64,000 nt of DNA from Acetatifactor aquisgranensis (lineage in GTDB: Bacteria > Bacillota > Clostridia > Lachnospirales > Lachnospiraceae), in assembly GCF_943193215.1 (NCBI RefSeq), contig NZ_CALPDH010000004.1:186001-250000 (forward strand), read 5' to 3'. Each line of letters begins with the position of its first letter. Positions within the stretch are counted from its first letter, which is position 1. The notes beneath the pieces were generated by a model, which was not told where the DNA came from, made no database searches, and worked only from the letters and a program-made list of their open reading frames with translations. Both the position numbers and the translations under genes were made by a program. Shown piece after piece: positions 24,180 to 31,475 of this stretch.

Positions 24180-24926
24180 ATGTATCAGTTTTTCGTAGAT
24201 CCGGCGCAGATTTATATTTCCGACAAACGTGTCATAATAACGGGGGAGGATGTGAACCATATTAAGAATGTCCTCCGCATGCGGGCAGGGGAGGAGATTT
24301 CCGTCAGCAATGGCCTGGACGGCAGAGAGTACCGCTGCGGTATCCTTTCTCTCGGGGAGGAGGAAATCCTCTGCGAGCTTCGCTTCATGAAGGAGGACAG
24401 GGTGGAACTGCCCTCTCAGGTATATCTCTTTCAGGGGCTTCCCAAGGCGGACAAGATGGAGCTGATCATCCAGAAAGCCGTGGAGCTGGGCGTCCGTCAG
24501 GTGATACCCGTGGCCGCCAGCCGTTGCGTGGTGAAGCTGGACGACAAAAAAGCCGCGGCGAAAAGAACCCGGTGGCAGGGGATTGCCCGGGCGGCCGCCA
24601 AGCAGAGCAAAAGGGCCATCATCCCGGAAGTGACAGAAGTGTCATCTTTTTCCGATGCAGTCAGAGAGGCCTCAATGATGGATGTGGCGCTGATTCCCTA
24701 CGAACTGGCCGAGGACATGTCCCGGACAAAAGAAATCATGGAGAACTTAAAACCTGGTACAAGCGTGGCAGTGTTCATAGGGCCGGAGGGAGGCTTCTCG
24801 GAGGGGGAGATTTCCCTTGCGGCAGAGAACGGAATCCGGCCTATCACTCTGGGAAAGCGTATTTTGCGGACGGAGACGGCAGGCCTTGCGGTATTGTCCT
24901 GGATTATGTATCAGCTGGAGTCCTAG
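24180..24926 (+). CDS. rsmE: 16S rRNA (uracil1498-N3)-methyltransferase RsmE
   Basis: 248 aa. N-terminal PUA-like domain (HIKNVLRMRAGEEISVSNG), C-terminal SPOUT fold with the knotted SAM site VAVFIGPEGGFSEGEISLA and ITLGKRILRTETAGLAVL. It methylates U1498 in the decoding centre. RBS AGGAGAAAATC before the ATG. The 230 bases that follow hold no recognisable gene. Confidence 0.97.
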   Translation: MYQFFVDPAQIYISDKRVIITGEDVNHIKNVLRMRAGEEISVSNGLDGREYRCGILSLGEEEILCELRFMKEDRVELPSQVYLFQGLPKADKMELIIQKAVELGVRQVIPVAASRCVVKLDDKKAAAKRTRWQGIARAAAKQSKRAIIPEVTEVSSFSDAVREASMMDVALIPYELAEDMSRTKEIMENLKPGTSVAVFIGPEGGFSEGEISLAAENGIRPITLGKRILRTETAGLAVLSWIMYQLES

Positions 24927-25156
24927 AGGCGGTGCCTGTCCTGCAGACTTACCTTATGTCGGAGAAAATGTAATAAGCAGCAGGCAGTACAGGAGGAATC
25001 CGGGGAAGGGCAGTCATATTCCGTGCCTGAAAGAGCAGGCGCAGGGACATGGACAGCGGTTCCGGCATATGATAAGGTAAGATGACTGCAGCTATGGACG
25101 CGCTTTGCCGGGAGCGCCGTATGGAGAGCTGTTTGATTTGATAAAGGAGTAAAGTC

Positions 25157-26329
25157 ATGGAAATCTATCTGGACAATTCCGCCACCACCAGAGTGTTCCC
25201 GGAAGTGGCGGAACTGATGACGAAAATCATGTGCGAGGACTACGGCAACCCGTCCAGCCTCCACATGAAAGGCGTACAGGCAGAACAATATTTGAGAAGC
25301 GCAAAAGAGACTTTCGCCAGAATCCTGAAAGTGAATGAAAAGGAGATTTTCTTTACCTCAGGCGGGACGGAGTCGGACAATATGGCGTTGATCGGCTGCG
25401 CCAGGGCGGGCGCCAGACAGGGGAAGCATCTGATTACCACCCGGATTGAGCATCCGGCCGTCCTGAATACCATGCGGTATCTGGAATCCGCCGGCTACAC
25501 CGTGACCTATCTGCCGGTGAATGCCTGCGGCGTGATTTCCCTGGAGGATCTGCGCCGGGCCATGACTCCGGACACCATCCTGGTATCCGTCATGCATACC
25601 AACAATGAAATCGGATCCCTGCAGCCCATAGCGGAGGCGGGAACGCTGATCAAGCGCATGAACCCCCGCACCCTGTTCCATGTGGACGCGGTACAGGGCT
25701 TCGGAAAGGCGAAAATCTACCCAAAGAGGATGGGCATAGACCTGCTGTCCGTCAGCGGCCACAAGATTCACGGCCCCAAGGGCATAGGGCTTCTGTATAT
25801 CGGCAGCCAGGTGAAGATTCAGCCCATTCTCCACGGCGGAGGCCAGCAGATGAACCTCCGCTCCGGCACGGACAATGTGCCCGGGATGGCAGGCTTCGCC
25901 CGGGCGGCAGAGCTTCTGGAGGCGCATTTTGAGGATGACGTGAAGCGGCTGTACCAATGCAAGAAATACTTCTGTGACGGCGTCAGAAAGCTGGAGGGCG
26001 TGAAAATCAACGGACTGCTGCCGGGGGAGCCGGACGGGGCAGGGACGGCTCCCCATATCGTCAGCGTGTCGGTGGAGGGCGTGCGCAGCGAGGTGCTGCT
26101 CCACGCCCTGGAGGAAGAGGGAATCTATGTGTCCGCCGGAAGCGCCTGCGCCGCCAGAAAGCCCCAGCCCTCGGCTACGCTGAAAGCCATCGGCGTGGAG
26201 AAACCCCTGCTGGAATCCACCATCCGATTCAGCTTTTCCGTCTATACCACCCAGGAAGAATTGGACTATACACTGCGGGCAATGTATGATAAAATTCCTG
26301 TGTTGCGTAAATATACCCGGAGAAGATGA
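25157..26329 (+). CDS. Cysteine desulfurase (NifS/IscS family)
   Basis: 390 aa. Begins MEIYLDNSATTRVFPEV; the PLP lysine is in SVSGHKIHGPKGIGLLYI, and the catalytic cysteine loop is SAGSACAARKPQPSATLKAI. It moves sulfur from cysteine to a protein persulfide. thiI lies 132 bases downstream, so the product probably supplies sulfur for 4-thiouridine in tRNA and for thiamine. AAAGGAGTAAAGTC precedes the ATG. Confidence 0.96.
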   Translation: MEIYLDNSATTRVFPEVAELMTKIMCEDYGNPSSLHMKGVQAEQYLRSAKETFARILKVNEKEIFFTSGGTESDNMALIGCARAGARQGKHLITTRIEHPAVLNTMRYLESAGYTVTYLPVNACGVISLEDLRRAMTPDTILVSVMHTNNEIGSLQPIAEAGTLIKRMNPRTLFHVDAVQGFGKAKIYPKRMGIDLLSVSGHKIHGPKGIGLLYIGSQVKIQPILHGGGQQMNLRSGTDNVPGMAGFARAAELLEAHFEDDVKRLYQCKKYFCDGVRKLEGVKINGLLPGEPDGAGTAPHIVSVSVEGVRSEVLLHALEEEGIYVSAGSACAARKPQPSATLKAIGVEKPLLESTIRFSFSVYTTQEELDYTLRAMYDKIPVLRKYTRRR

Positions 26330-26379
26330 GAACAGGCTGACGGGGAAAGTGCGTTTGAAAAATTTACAGTACAACCCGA

Positions 26380-26440
26380 CTGCGGACCGCCGGCCAGGTA
26401 CTTCCCCGGAGGCATCGCTGTAAATCCCGGCGGTCCGCAG
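26380..26440 (+). repeat. Perfect 14-bp inverted repeat between the desulfurase gene and thiI
   Basis: CTGCGGACCGCCGG (26380-26393) and CCGGCGGTCCGCAG (26427-26440) enclose a 33-base loop. No U-tract, so not a terminator. A second short pair, TTTACAG at 26363-26369 and CTGTAAA at 26418-26424, interleaves with it and would compete with or lock the loop. It ends 22 bases before the thiI start and could modulate thiI translation or be a repetitive extragenic element. Confidence 0.7.
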
Positions 26441-26461
26441 TAAAGTAAGAAAGGATAAGAT

Positions 26462-27643
26462 ATGTTTACAGCGTTTTTGATAAAATATGCCGAAATCGGC
26501 GTCAAGGGGAAGAACCGCTATCTCTTCGAGGACATGCTGGTGCACCAGATGAAGCTGGCCCTGAAGAAATGTGACGGACAGTTCCTGATTCATAAGTCCC
26601 AGGGGCGCATCTTCGTGGAGGCCCAGGGGGAGTTCGACTTCGAAGAGGCGGTGGAGCGGCTGAAAAAGGTGTTCGGCATCTCCGGCATATGCCCTGTGGT
26701 ATACGCGGAGGACGAGGGCTTCGGGAAACTGGCCGAGAGAATCGTGGCCTATGTGGACGAAGTCTACCCGGACAAGCATAAGACTTTCAAGGTCCATTCA
26801 CGCCGTGCCCGCAAGGATTACCCAAAGGAGTCCATGGAAATCAACGCGGATCTGGGGGAGGCCGTCCTGAACGCCTATCCCGAGATGACCGTGGACGTGC
26901 ACAGCCCGGAAATCCTGCTGAATGTGGAAATCCGTGAAAAAATATATATTTATTCGGAAATCATACCGGGTCCTGGCGGCATGCCGGTAGGTACGGGGGG
27001 CAAGGCCATGCTGCTTTTGTCCGGCGGCATCGATTCCCCGGTGGCCGGGTACATGATAGCCAAGCGCGGCGTGAAGCTGGACGCGGTATATTTCCATGCG
27101 CCGCCCTACACCAGCGAGCGGGCGAAGCAGAAAGTGGTGGATTTGGCCAGAATCGTGGCCGGATACGCGGGCCCTGTCTGGCTCCATGTGATCAATTTCA
27201 CGGACATCCAGCTCTATATCCATGAGAAATGCCCTCATGAGGAGCTGACCATCATCATGCGCCGGTATATGATGCGGATTGCGGAGGAAATCGCAAAGGA
27301 GACGGATTGCCTGGGGCTGATTACCGGCGAGAGCATCGGCCAGGTGGCATCCCAGACCATGCAGTCCCTGGTTGCCACCAATGAGGTGTGCAGCCTGCCG
27401 GTGTATCGTCCTTTAATTGGATTTGACAAGCAGGAGATTGTGGAGGTGGCAGAGAAAATCGGGACTTTCGAGACCTCCATCCTGCCCTACGAGGACTGCT
27501 GCACCATTTTTGTGGCCAAGCATCCGGTGACCAAGCCCAATCTGAACGTCATCCGCCGCCATGAGCACAATCTGGACGAGGGGATAGAGGAGCTGGTGCG
27601 GATTGCCCTTGAGACGAAAGAACTGATTGTGGTAGAAGCGTGA
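26462..27643 (+). CDS. thiI: tRNA 4-thiouridine synthase ThiI
   Basis: 393 aa. N-terminal ferredoxin-like domain, THUMP domain (FKVHSRRARKDYPKESMEIN), and the PP-loop ATPase with LLLSGGIDSPVAGYMIAKRG. The DCCTIFVAKHPVTKP segment is present, but the C-terminal rhodanese domain of the E. coli enzyme is absent, as is normal in Firmicutes. Works with the adjacent cysteine desulfurase. A GGATAAGAT RBS-like stretch precedes the ATG. Confidence 0.97.
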   Translation: MFTAFLIKYAEIGVKGKNRYLFEDMLVHQMKLALKKCDGQFLIHKSQGRIFVEAQGEFDFEEAVERLKKVFGISGICPVVYAEDEGFGKLAERIVAYVDEVYPDKHKTFKVHSRRARKDYPKESMEINADLGEAVLNAYPEMTVDVHSPEILLNVEIREKIYIYSEIIPGPGGMPVGTGGKAMLLLSGGIDSPVAGYMIAKRGVKLDAVYFHAPPYTSERAKQKVVDLARIVAGYAGPVWLHVINFTDIQLYIHEKCPHEELTIIMRRYMMRIAEEIAKETDCLGLITGESIGQVASQTMQSLVATNEVCSLPVYRPLIGFDKQEIVEVAEKIGTFETSILPYEDCCTIFVAKHPVTKPNLNVIRRHEHNLDEGIEELVRIALETKELIVVEA

Positions 27644-27645
27644 GA

Positions 27646-27826
27646 AGAAGTTCTAAGGCCGCAAAGTACGCGCCCTAAGAACTTCTATGCTCCCAGTGTG
27701 AGAAGTGCGTTCACACGGAAGAATGCACAAGCGAGTCCTGTTCGTTTTGTGCATGGGCATTCTTCAGGCCTTGGACCGGTTCGGGAGTTTTGTTTGCTGT
27801 TGCGGGCGGCAGGTCTGGAATCAATG
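27646..27826 (+). other. Structured intergenic region, candidate small RNA or 3' UTR
   Basis: Three consecutive hairpins: AGAAGTTCT/AGAACTTCT (27646-27686), GTGTGA/TCACAC (27696-27716), and GAAGAATGC with a nested GCACAA pairing to TTGTGC and GCATTCTTC (27718-27765). The bidirectional terminator at 27839 follows. No ORF is supported. It may be the thiI 3' UTR or a separate RNA; no promoter was found inside. Confidence 0.4.
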
Positions 27827-27838
27827 TGCTGATACAAT

Positions 27839-27879
27839 AAAAAAGGCCTTCCGGGGTCTGTCCCGCAAGAGGCCTTTTT
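27839..27879. terminator. Bidirectional terminator
   Basis: AAAAAGGCCT and AGGCCTTTTT enclose a 20-base loop, giving a U-tract on both strands. It ends the thiI transcript on the plus strand and the HPr-like gene on the minus strand. Confidence 0.85.
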
Positions 27880-27916
27880 GTCTGTCTTCCTATGTACGCG
27901 CCGCGGGAACAAAGTC

Positions 27917-28150
27917 CTACGGTACGATGTAGGGTTTTAAGAACTCCAGTACTTCGTCTGCGCCTTCCTCTGTGTGGATGTTCAGATCGATGGGTTTGGA
28001 CAGATCTAAGCTGAAGATGCCCATGATGGATTTTGCGTCAACTACATATCTGCCGGACACCAGATCGAAATCATAATCGAACTTGGAGATGTCGTTCACA
28101 AAGGATTTTACTTTGTCGATTGAATTTAAGAAAATTTGTACTGTCTTCAT
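27917..28150 (-). CDS. HPr-like protein lacking the active-site histidine
   Basis: 77 aa with an HPr-like pattern: N-terminal strand MKTVQIFLNSIDKV, middle RYVVDAKSIMGIFSLDLSKP (the segment around HPr Ser46), and C-terminal GADEVLEFLKPY. The LHARPA loop with His15 is missing, replaced by FVNDISKFDYDF. It therefore cannot accept phosphate from PTS enzyme I and is more likely regulatory. GGAGGCAAGG precedes the ATG. Divergent from mtaB. Confidence 0.8.
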   Translation of the reverse strand: MKTVQIFLNSIDKVKSFVNDISKFDYDFDLVSGRYVVDAKSIMGIFSLDLSKPIDLNIHTEEGADEVLEFLKPYIVP

Positions 28151-28248
28151 CTTCCTTGCCTCCTTTTCTATATCTTCCAGTCAACATATTAAAGGTTGGA
28201 GGCGCAAAAGTCAAGGCGAAAACAGTACAAAAAAAGTGGGGAATAATC

Positions 28249-29745
28249 ATGAAAAGTGTGGCATTGTATAATTTGGGCTGCAAGGTGAATTCCTATGAAA
28301 TGGATGTAATGCGGCAAATGCTTCAGGAAAAAGGATACCGTATTGTGTCTTTTGATGAAGCGGCCGATATTTATATCGTAAATACCTGCACAGTGACCAA
28401 TATCGCGGACAGGAAGAGCAGGCAGATGCTGCACCGCGCCAGACAGCTGAATCCTGACGCGGTAGTGGTGGCCGTGGGCTGCTATGTGCAGACGGGAAGA
28501 GAGGCAGTTGAGGAAGATTCCGGCATCGACCTTGCCATCGGCAACAACCGGAAAAAGGACATCGTGCCGATTCTGGAGGAGTATCTGGAAAAACGGCAGG
28601 AAAGGGCCGGGGCCGGAGACAAGACGCTGCAGGGCAGTACCATTCTGGACATCGGCCATACTTACGATTACGAGGAGATGCAGCTGAAGCGGACGGCGGA
28701 GCATACCAGGGCTTATATCAAAATCCAGGACGGCTGCAACCAGTTCTGCTCCTATTGCGCCATTCCCTACGCCAGAGGCAGGGTCAGGAGCCGCAGGATG
28801 GAGGATATCCTGGAGGAGATTCAGGGGCTGGTGAGGGCAGGCTACCGGGAGGTGGTGCTCACTGGCATCCATATCAGCTCTTACGGAATCGATTTTGGGG
28901 AAAGCCCGCAGGAGGCGGGACAAGCCTCAGAGGCGGATGACGGACAGGAGAGGAAAGGCGCCGCGTACGCGGATGTCAGGCAGGAAAGGGGATGCGCTGC
29001 CGGCGCGGACGACAGGCCGATAGAAAAGAAACGGCAGCCAAGATATGACGGACACAGCAGGCTGACGGATCTGGTGGAAAGGATTCATGAGGTAAGCGGA
29101 CTGGAGCGGATCCGCTTAGGTTCGCTGGAGCCCCGCATCATCACCCCGGAGACGGCCAGGCGGCTGGCGGCGCTCCCCAAGCTCTGCCCCCATTTCCATC
29201 TGTCCCTCCAGAGCGGCTGCGACGCTACCTTGAAAAGGATGAATAGACATTACACTGCCGGGGAATACTATAAAAGCGTGGAGATTCTGCGGCGGTACTT
29301 CCGGGAACCGGCCATTACCACGGATGTCATCGTGGGCTTTCCGGGGGAGACGGAGGAGGAATTCGCCTGTACCAGGGAGTTCCTGGAGAAAGTGCGGTTT
29401 TATGAGATGCATGTCTTCAAATATTCCAGGAGAGCCGGTACAGCGGCTGATTCCATGCCGGACCAGATACCCGAGCCGGTGAAGGCCAGCCGCAGCGCCG
29501 AACTGATAGCCATGCGGGAGCGGCAGTCCTGGGAATTCCGCAGACGGTACATAGGAAAAGAAGCCGAGGTGCTTCTGGAGGAGACCCGGGAGATAGACGG
29601 CGGCACCTACTGCATCGGCCATACAAAGGACTATGTAAAAGTCGCGGTAGATGTGACGGACCGTGCAGAAGGAGACGTACCGGCGATAAATACGCTGGCA
29701 AAAGTACGGGTCAGGGATTTCCTCACAGAGGAAATTCTGATGTAG
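28249..29745 (+). CDS. mtaB: tRNA (N6-threonylcarbamoyladenosine37-C2)-methylthiotransferase MtaB
   Basis: 498 aa from the ATG at 28249, longer than the usual 430-450. N-terminal MTTase domain with Cys11, Cys47 and Cys78 for one Fe-S cluster; radical SAM motif CNQFCSYC (163-170); C-terminal TRAM domain. It turns t6A37 into ms2t6A37 in tRNAs reading ANN codons. Residues about 217-266 are a Glu, Asp, Arg, Gln and Ala-rich insert (28897-29046) that the family lacks, placed on the surface between radical SAM strands. GTGGGGAATAATC precedes the start. Confidence 0.94.
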   Translation: MKSVALYNLGCKVNSYEMDVMRQMLQEKGYRIVSFDEAADIYIVNTCTVTNIADRKSRQMLHRARQLNPDAVVVAVGCYVQTGREAVEEDSGIDLAIGNNRKKDIVPILEEYLEKRQERAGAGDKTLQGSTILDIGHTYDYEEMQLKRTAEHTRAYIKIQDGCNQFCSYCAIPYARGRVRSRRMEDILEEIQGLVRAGYREVVLTGIHISSYGIDFGESPQEAGQASEADDGQERKGAAYADVRQERGCAAGADDRPIEKKRQPRYDGHSRLTDLVERIHEVSGLERIRLGSLEPRIITPETARRLAALPKLCPHFHLSLQSGCDATLKRMNRHYTAGEYYKSVEILRRYFREPAITTDVIVGFPGETEEEFACTREFLEKVRFYEMHVFKYSRRAGTAADSMPDQIPEPVKASRSAELIAMRERQSWEFRRRYIGKEAEVLLEETREIDGGTYCIGHTKDYVKVAVDVTDRAEGDVPAINTLAKVRVRDFLTEEILM

Positions 29746-29886
29746 CTTGAATTTTTGGAACAAATGAGTTATGATAAAGGGAAGTAGCGATGTTGATTGC
29801 TTTTGCGGCACATAAATCAATGGGAAGAGGAATCCTGAAATTTTGATGCAATATGTCCGCAAAGGCGGGCGGATAGGAGTCATGAC

Positions 29887-30150
29887 ATGCAGAAACTGGA
29901 AAATACACAATACTTCAAGGTTGACTCGGAACCTGCAGACGGAGCAAGGGCGGTGCTGGCTGCCGTATATGAGGCGCTGACGGAAAAGGGTTACAACCCG
30001 GTGAATCAGATTGTGGGGTACATCATGAGCGGCGATCCCACCTATATCACCAGCCACAAGAACGCGCGGAGCATGATTATGAAAGTGGAGCGGGACGAGC
30101 TGGTGGAGGAGCTGCTGACGGAGTATATCCATACGAAAGAATGGGAATAG
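29887..30150 (+). CDS. ireB: IreB family regulatory phosphoprotein
   Basis: 87 aa, the standard length. Contains TQYFKVDSEPADGARAVL, then YNPVNQIVGYIMSGDPTYIT and SHKNARSMIMKVERDELVEE, the near-invariant family core. The paralogue in Enterococcus (IreB) is phosphorylated by the IreK Ser/Thr kinase and limits cephalosporin resistance; the ruvX neighbour 16 bases downstream is the usual arrangement. Confidence 0.96.
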   Translation: MQKLENTQYFKVDSEPADGARAVLAAVYEALTEKGYNPVNQIVGYIMSGDPTYITSHKNARSMIMKVERDELVEELLTEYIHTKEWE

Positions 30151-30166
30151 GAAAAGGAGGCGCCCT

Positions 30167-30640
30167 ATGCGCATAATGGGTCTCGATTTCGGTTCTAAGA
30201 CAGTGGGGGTAGCTGTCAGCGACAGCCTGCTCATAACGGCCCAGGGGGTGGAGATCATCCGCAGGGAGAGGGAGGACAAGCTGCGCCGTACATTGGCCCG
30301 GATTGAAGAGCTGATACTGGAATACGAAGTGGAGGAAATCGTGCTGGGGCTTCCGAAGCATATGAACGCTACGGAAGGAGTGCGCGTGGAGCTGACGGAG
30401 CAGTTCCGGGAGAAGCTGGAGCGGAGGACAGGGCTGCCCGTCATCATGTGGGACGAGCGCCTGACCACGGTGGCGGCGGACAAGGCCATGATAGAGGCCG
30501 GCATCCGCAGGGAAAAGAGAAAGGACTATGTGGACAAGATTGCGGCATCCCTGATATTGCAAGGGTATCTGGACAACCGCAATAGGGAGAAAGGTTCAGG
30601 GAATCCTGCCGGATCGGATGAAGAGCAGGATACCCTCTGA
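30167..30640 (+). CDS. ruvX: Holliday junction resolvase-like RuvX (YqgF)
   Basis: 157 aa. RNase H-like fold: MRIMGLDFGSKTVGVAVSDS supplies the first Asp, EEIVLGLPKHMNATEG the Glu strand, and WDERLTTVAADKAM the second acidic cluster. Family members act on Holliday junctions or mature the 16S rRNA 5' end. AAAAGGAGGCG precedes the ATG. It lies in the conserved ireB-ruvX-DUF1292 order. Confidence 0.96.
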   Translation: MRIMGLDFGSKTVGVAVSDSLLITAQGVEIIRREREDKLRRTLARIEELILEYEVEEIVLGLPKHMNATEGVRVELTEQFREKLERRTGLPVIMWDERLTTVAADKAMIEAGIRREKRKDYVDKIAASLILQGYLDNRNREKGSGNPAGSDEEQDTL

Positions 30641-30678
30641 GGACTTTGTTGGCACAGGGAAACGACTTAGGAGCGGAA

Positions 30679-30948
30679 ATGGCGAAACAGGAGAAGATTA
30701 CATTTCAGCCGGAGGGAGAAGAGCCGGTAGATTTTTACGTGCTGGAACAGACGAAGATAGGCGGAGTTGACTACATCCTCGTCACCGATGTGGAGGAGGG
30801 CGACGGCGATGCCCTGATTCTGAAAGATACATCCAGGGACGGAGAGGCGGAGGGCGTGTATACTATCGTGTCCGACGACGAGGAGCTTGCCGCTGTGGCA
30901 GGCGTGTTCGAGAACATGCTGGAGGATGTGGAGCTTGAGAGCGAATGA
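30679..30948 (+). CDS. DUF1292 family protein (YrzB-like)
   Basis: 89 aa from the ATG at 30679 (TAGGAG upstream); an in-frame start at 30646 lacks an RBS. Acidic small protein with ITFQPEGEEPVDFYVLEQTK, then GGVDYILVTD, YTIVSDDEELAAVAGVFENM. Function unknown; almost always follows ireB-ruvX in Firmicutes. Confidence 0.92.
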   Translation: MAKQEKITFQPEGEEPVDFYVLEQTKIGGVDYILVTDVEEGDGDALILKDTSRDGEAEGVYTIVSDDEELAAVAGVFENMLEDVELESE

Positions 30949-31001
30949 GCCGGAGAGGGGATTTTCTGCGCACAGCAGCCTGATCCGTGCGGAGTTGAAA
31001 T

Positions 31002-31475
31002 ATGGCGTTTTTTGACAAAGGAAAAGCAGAACAGCTGCTGAAGAGAAAAGGGCTAAGGGTCACCAGACAGCGGACAGCGGTGCTGGAGGCCATCGGTTCC
31101 CGCCCGCGGGAGCATCTGACAGCGGAAGAGATATTTGAGCTTGTAAAAGTAGACTGTCCGGACATCGGGCTGGCTACTGTTTATAGAACCATACAATTGC
31201 TGGGGAGCTTGCATCTGATTGACCGGATTAATTTTGATGACGGTTTTGTGCGCTACGAGATGGGGAGTGCTCTGGAGGGCACAGGAAAGCACCGCCATCA
31301 TCATCTGATCTGTATCAAATGCGGTAGAGTGATTTCCTTTCAGGATGATCTGCTGGAGGAGCTGGAGAGGAAAATTGCTGCCACTACCGGATTTCGGGTT
31401 GTGAATCATGAGGTGAAGCTCTACGGCTATTGTGTAGAATGTGGAGGAGATTTGATTGAAGAAAAAAGAGAATAA
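31002..31475 (+). CDS. Fur family metal- or peroxide-responsive regulator
   Basis: 157 aa. Winged helix RKGLRVTRQRTAVLEAIG and DIGLATVYRTIQLLGSLHLI; metal-site HRHHHLICIKCGRVISF and the second Cys pair in YCVECGG build the structural zinc site. Whether it is Fur, PerR or Zur cannot be told from sequence alone. It sits between DUF1292 and RNase J, whose start overlaps its end by 20 bases. Confidence 0.95.
   Translation: MAFFDKGKAEQLLKRKGLRVTRQRTAVLEAIGSRPREHLTAEEIFELVKVDCPDIGLATVYRTIQLLGSLHLIDRINFDDGFVRYEMGSALEGTGKHRHHHLICIKCGRVISFQDDLLEELERKIAATTGFRVVNHEVKLYGYCVECGGDLIEEKRE

Noticed and set aside
26363..26440. Classical H-type pseudoknot before thiI
   Set aside because: The third loop would be only 2 bases across a 7-bp stem; alternate folding is more plausible, and a 7-base match is not rare by chance in this length.
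25358..26797. Open frame of about 479 codons antisense to the cysteine desulfurase and thiI
   Set aside because: Fully explained as the shadow of two real genes; His/Gln-rich translation and no RBS.
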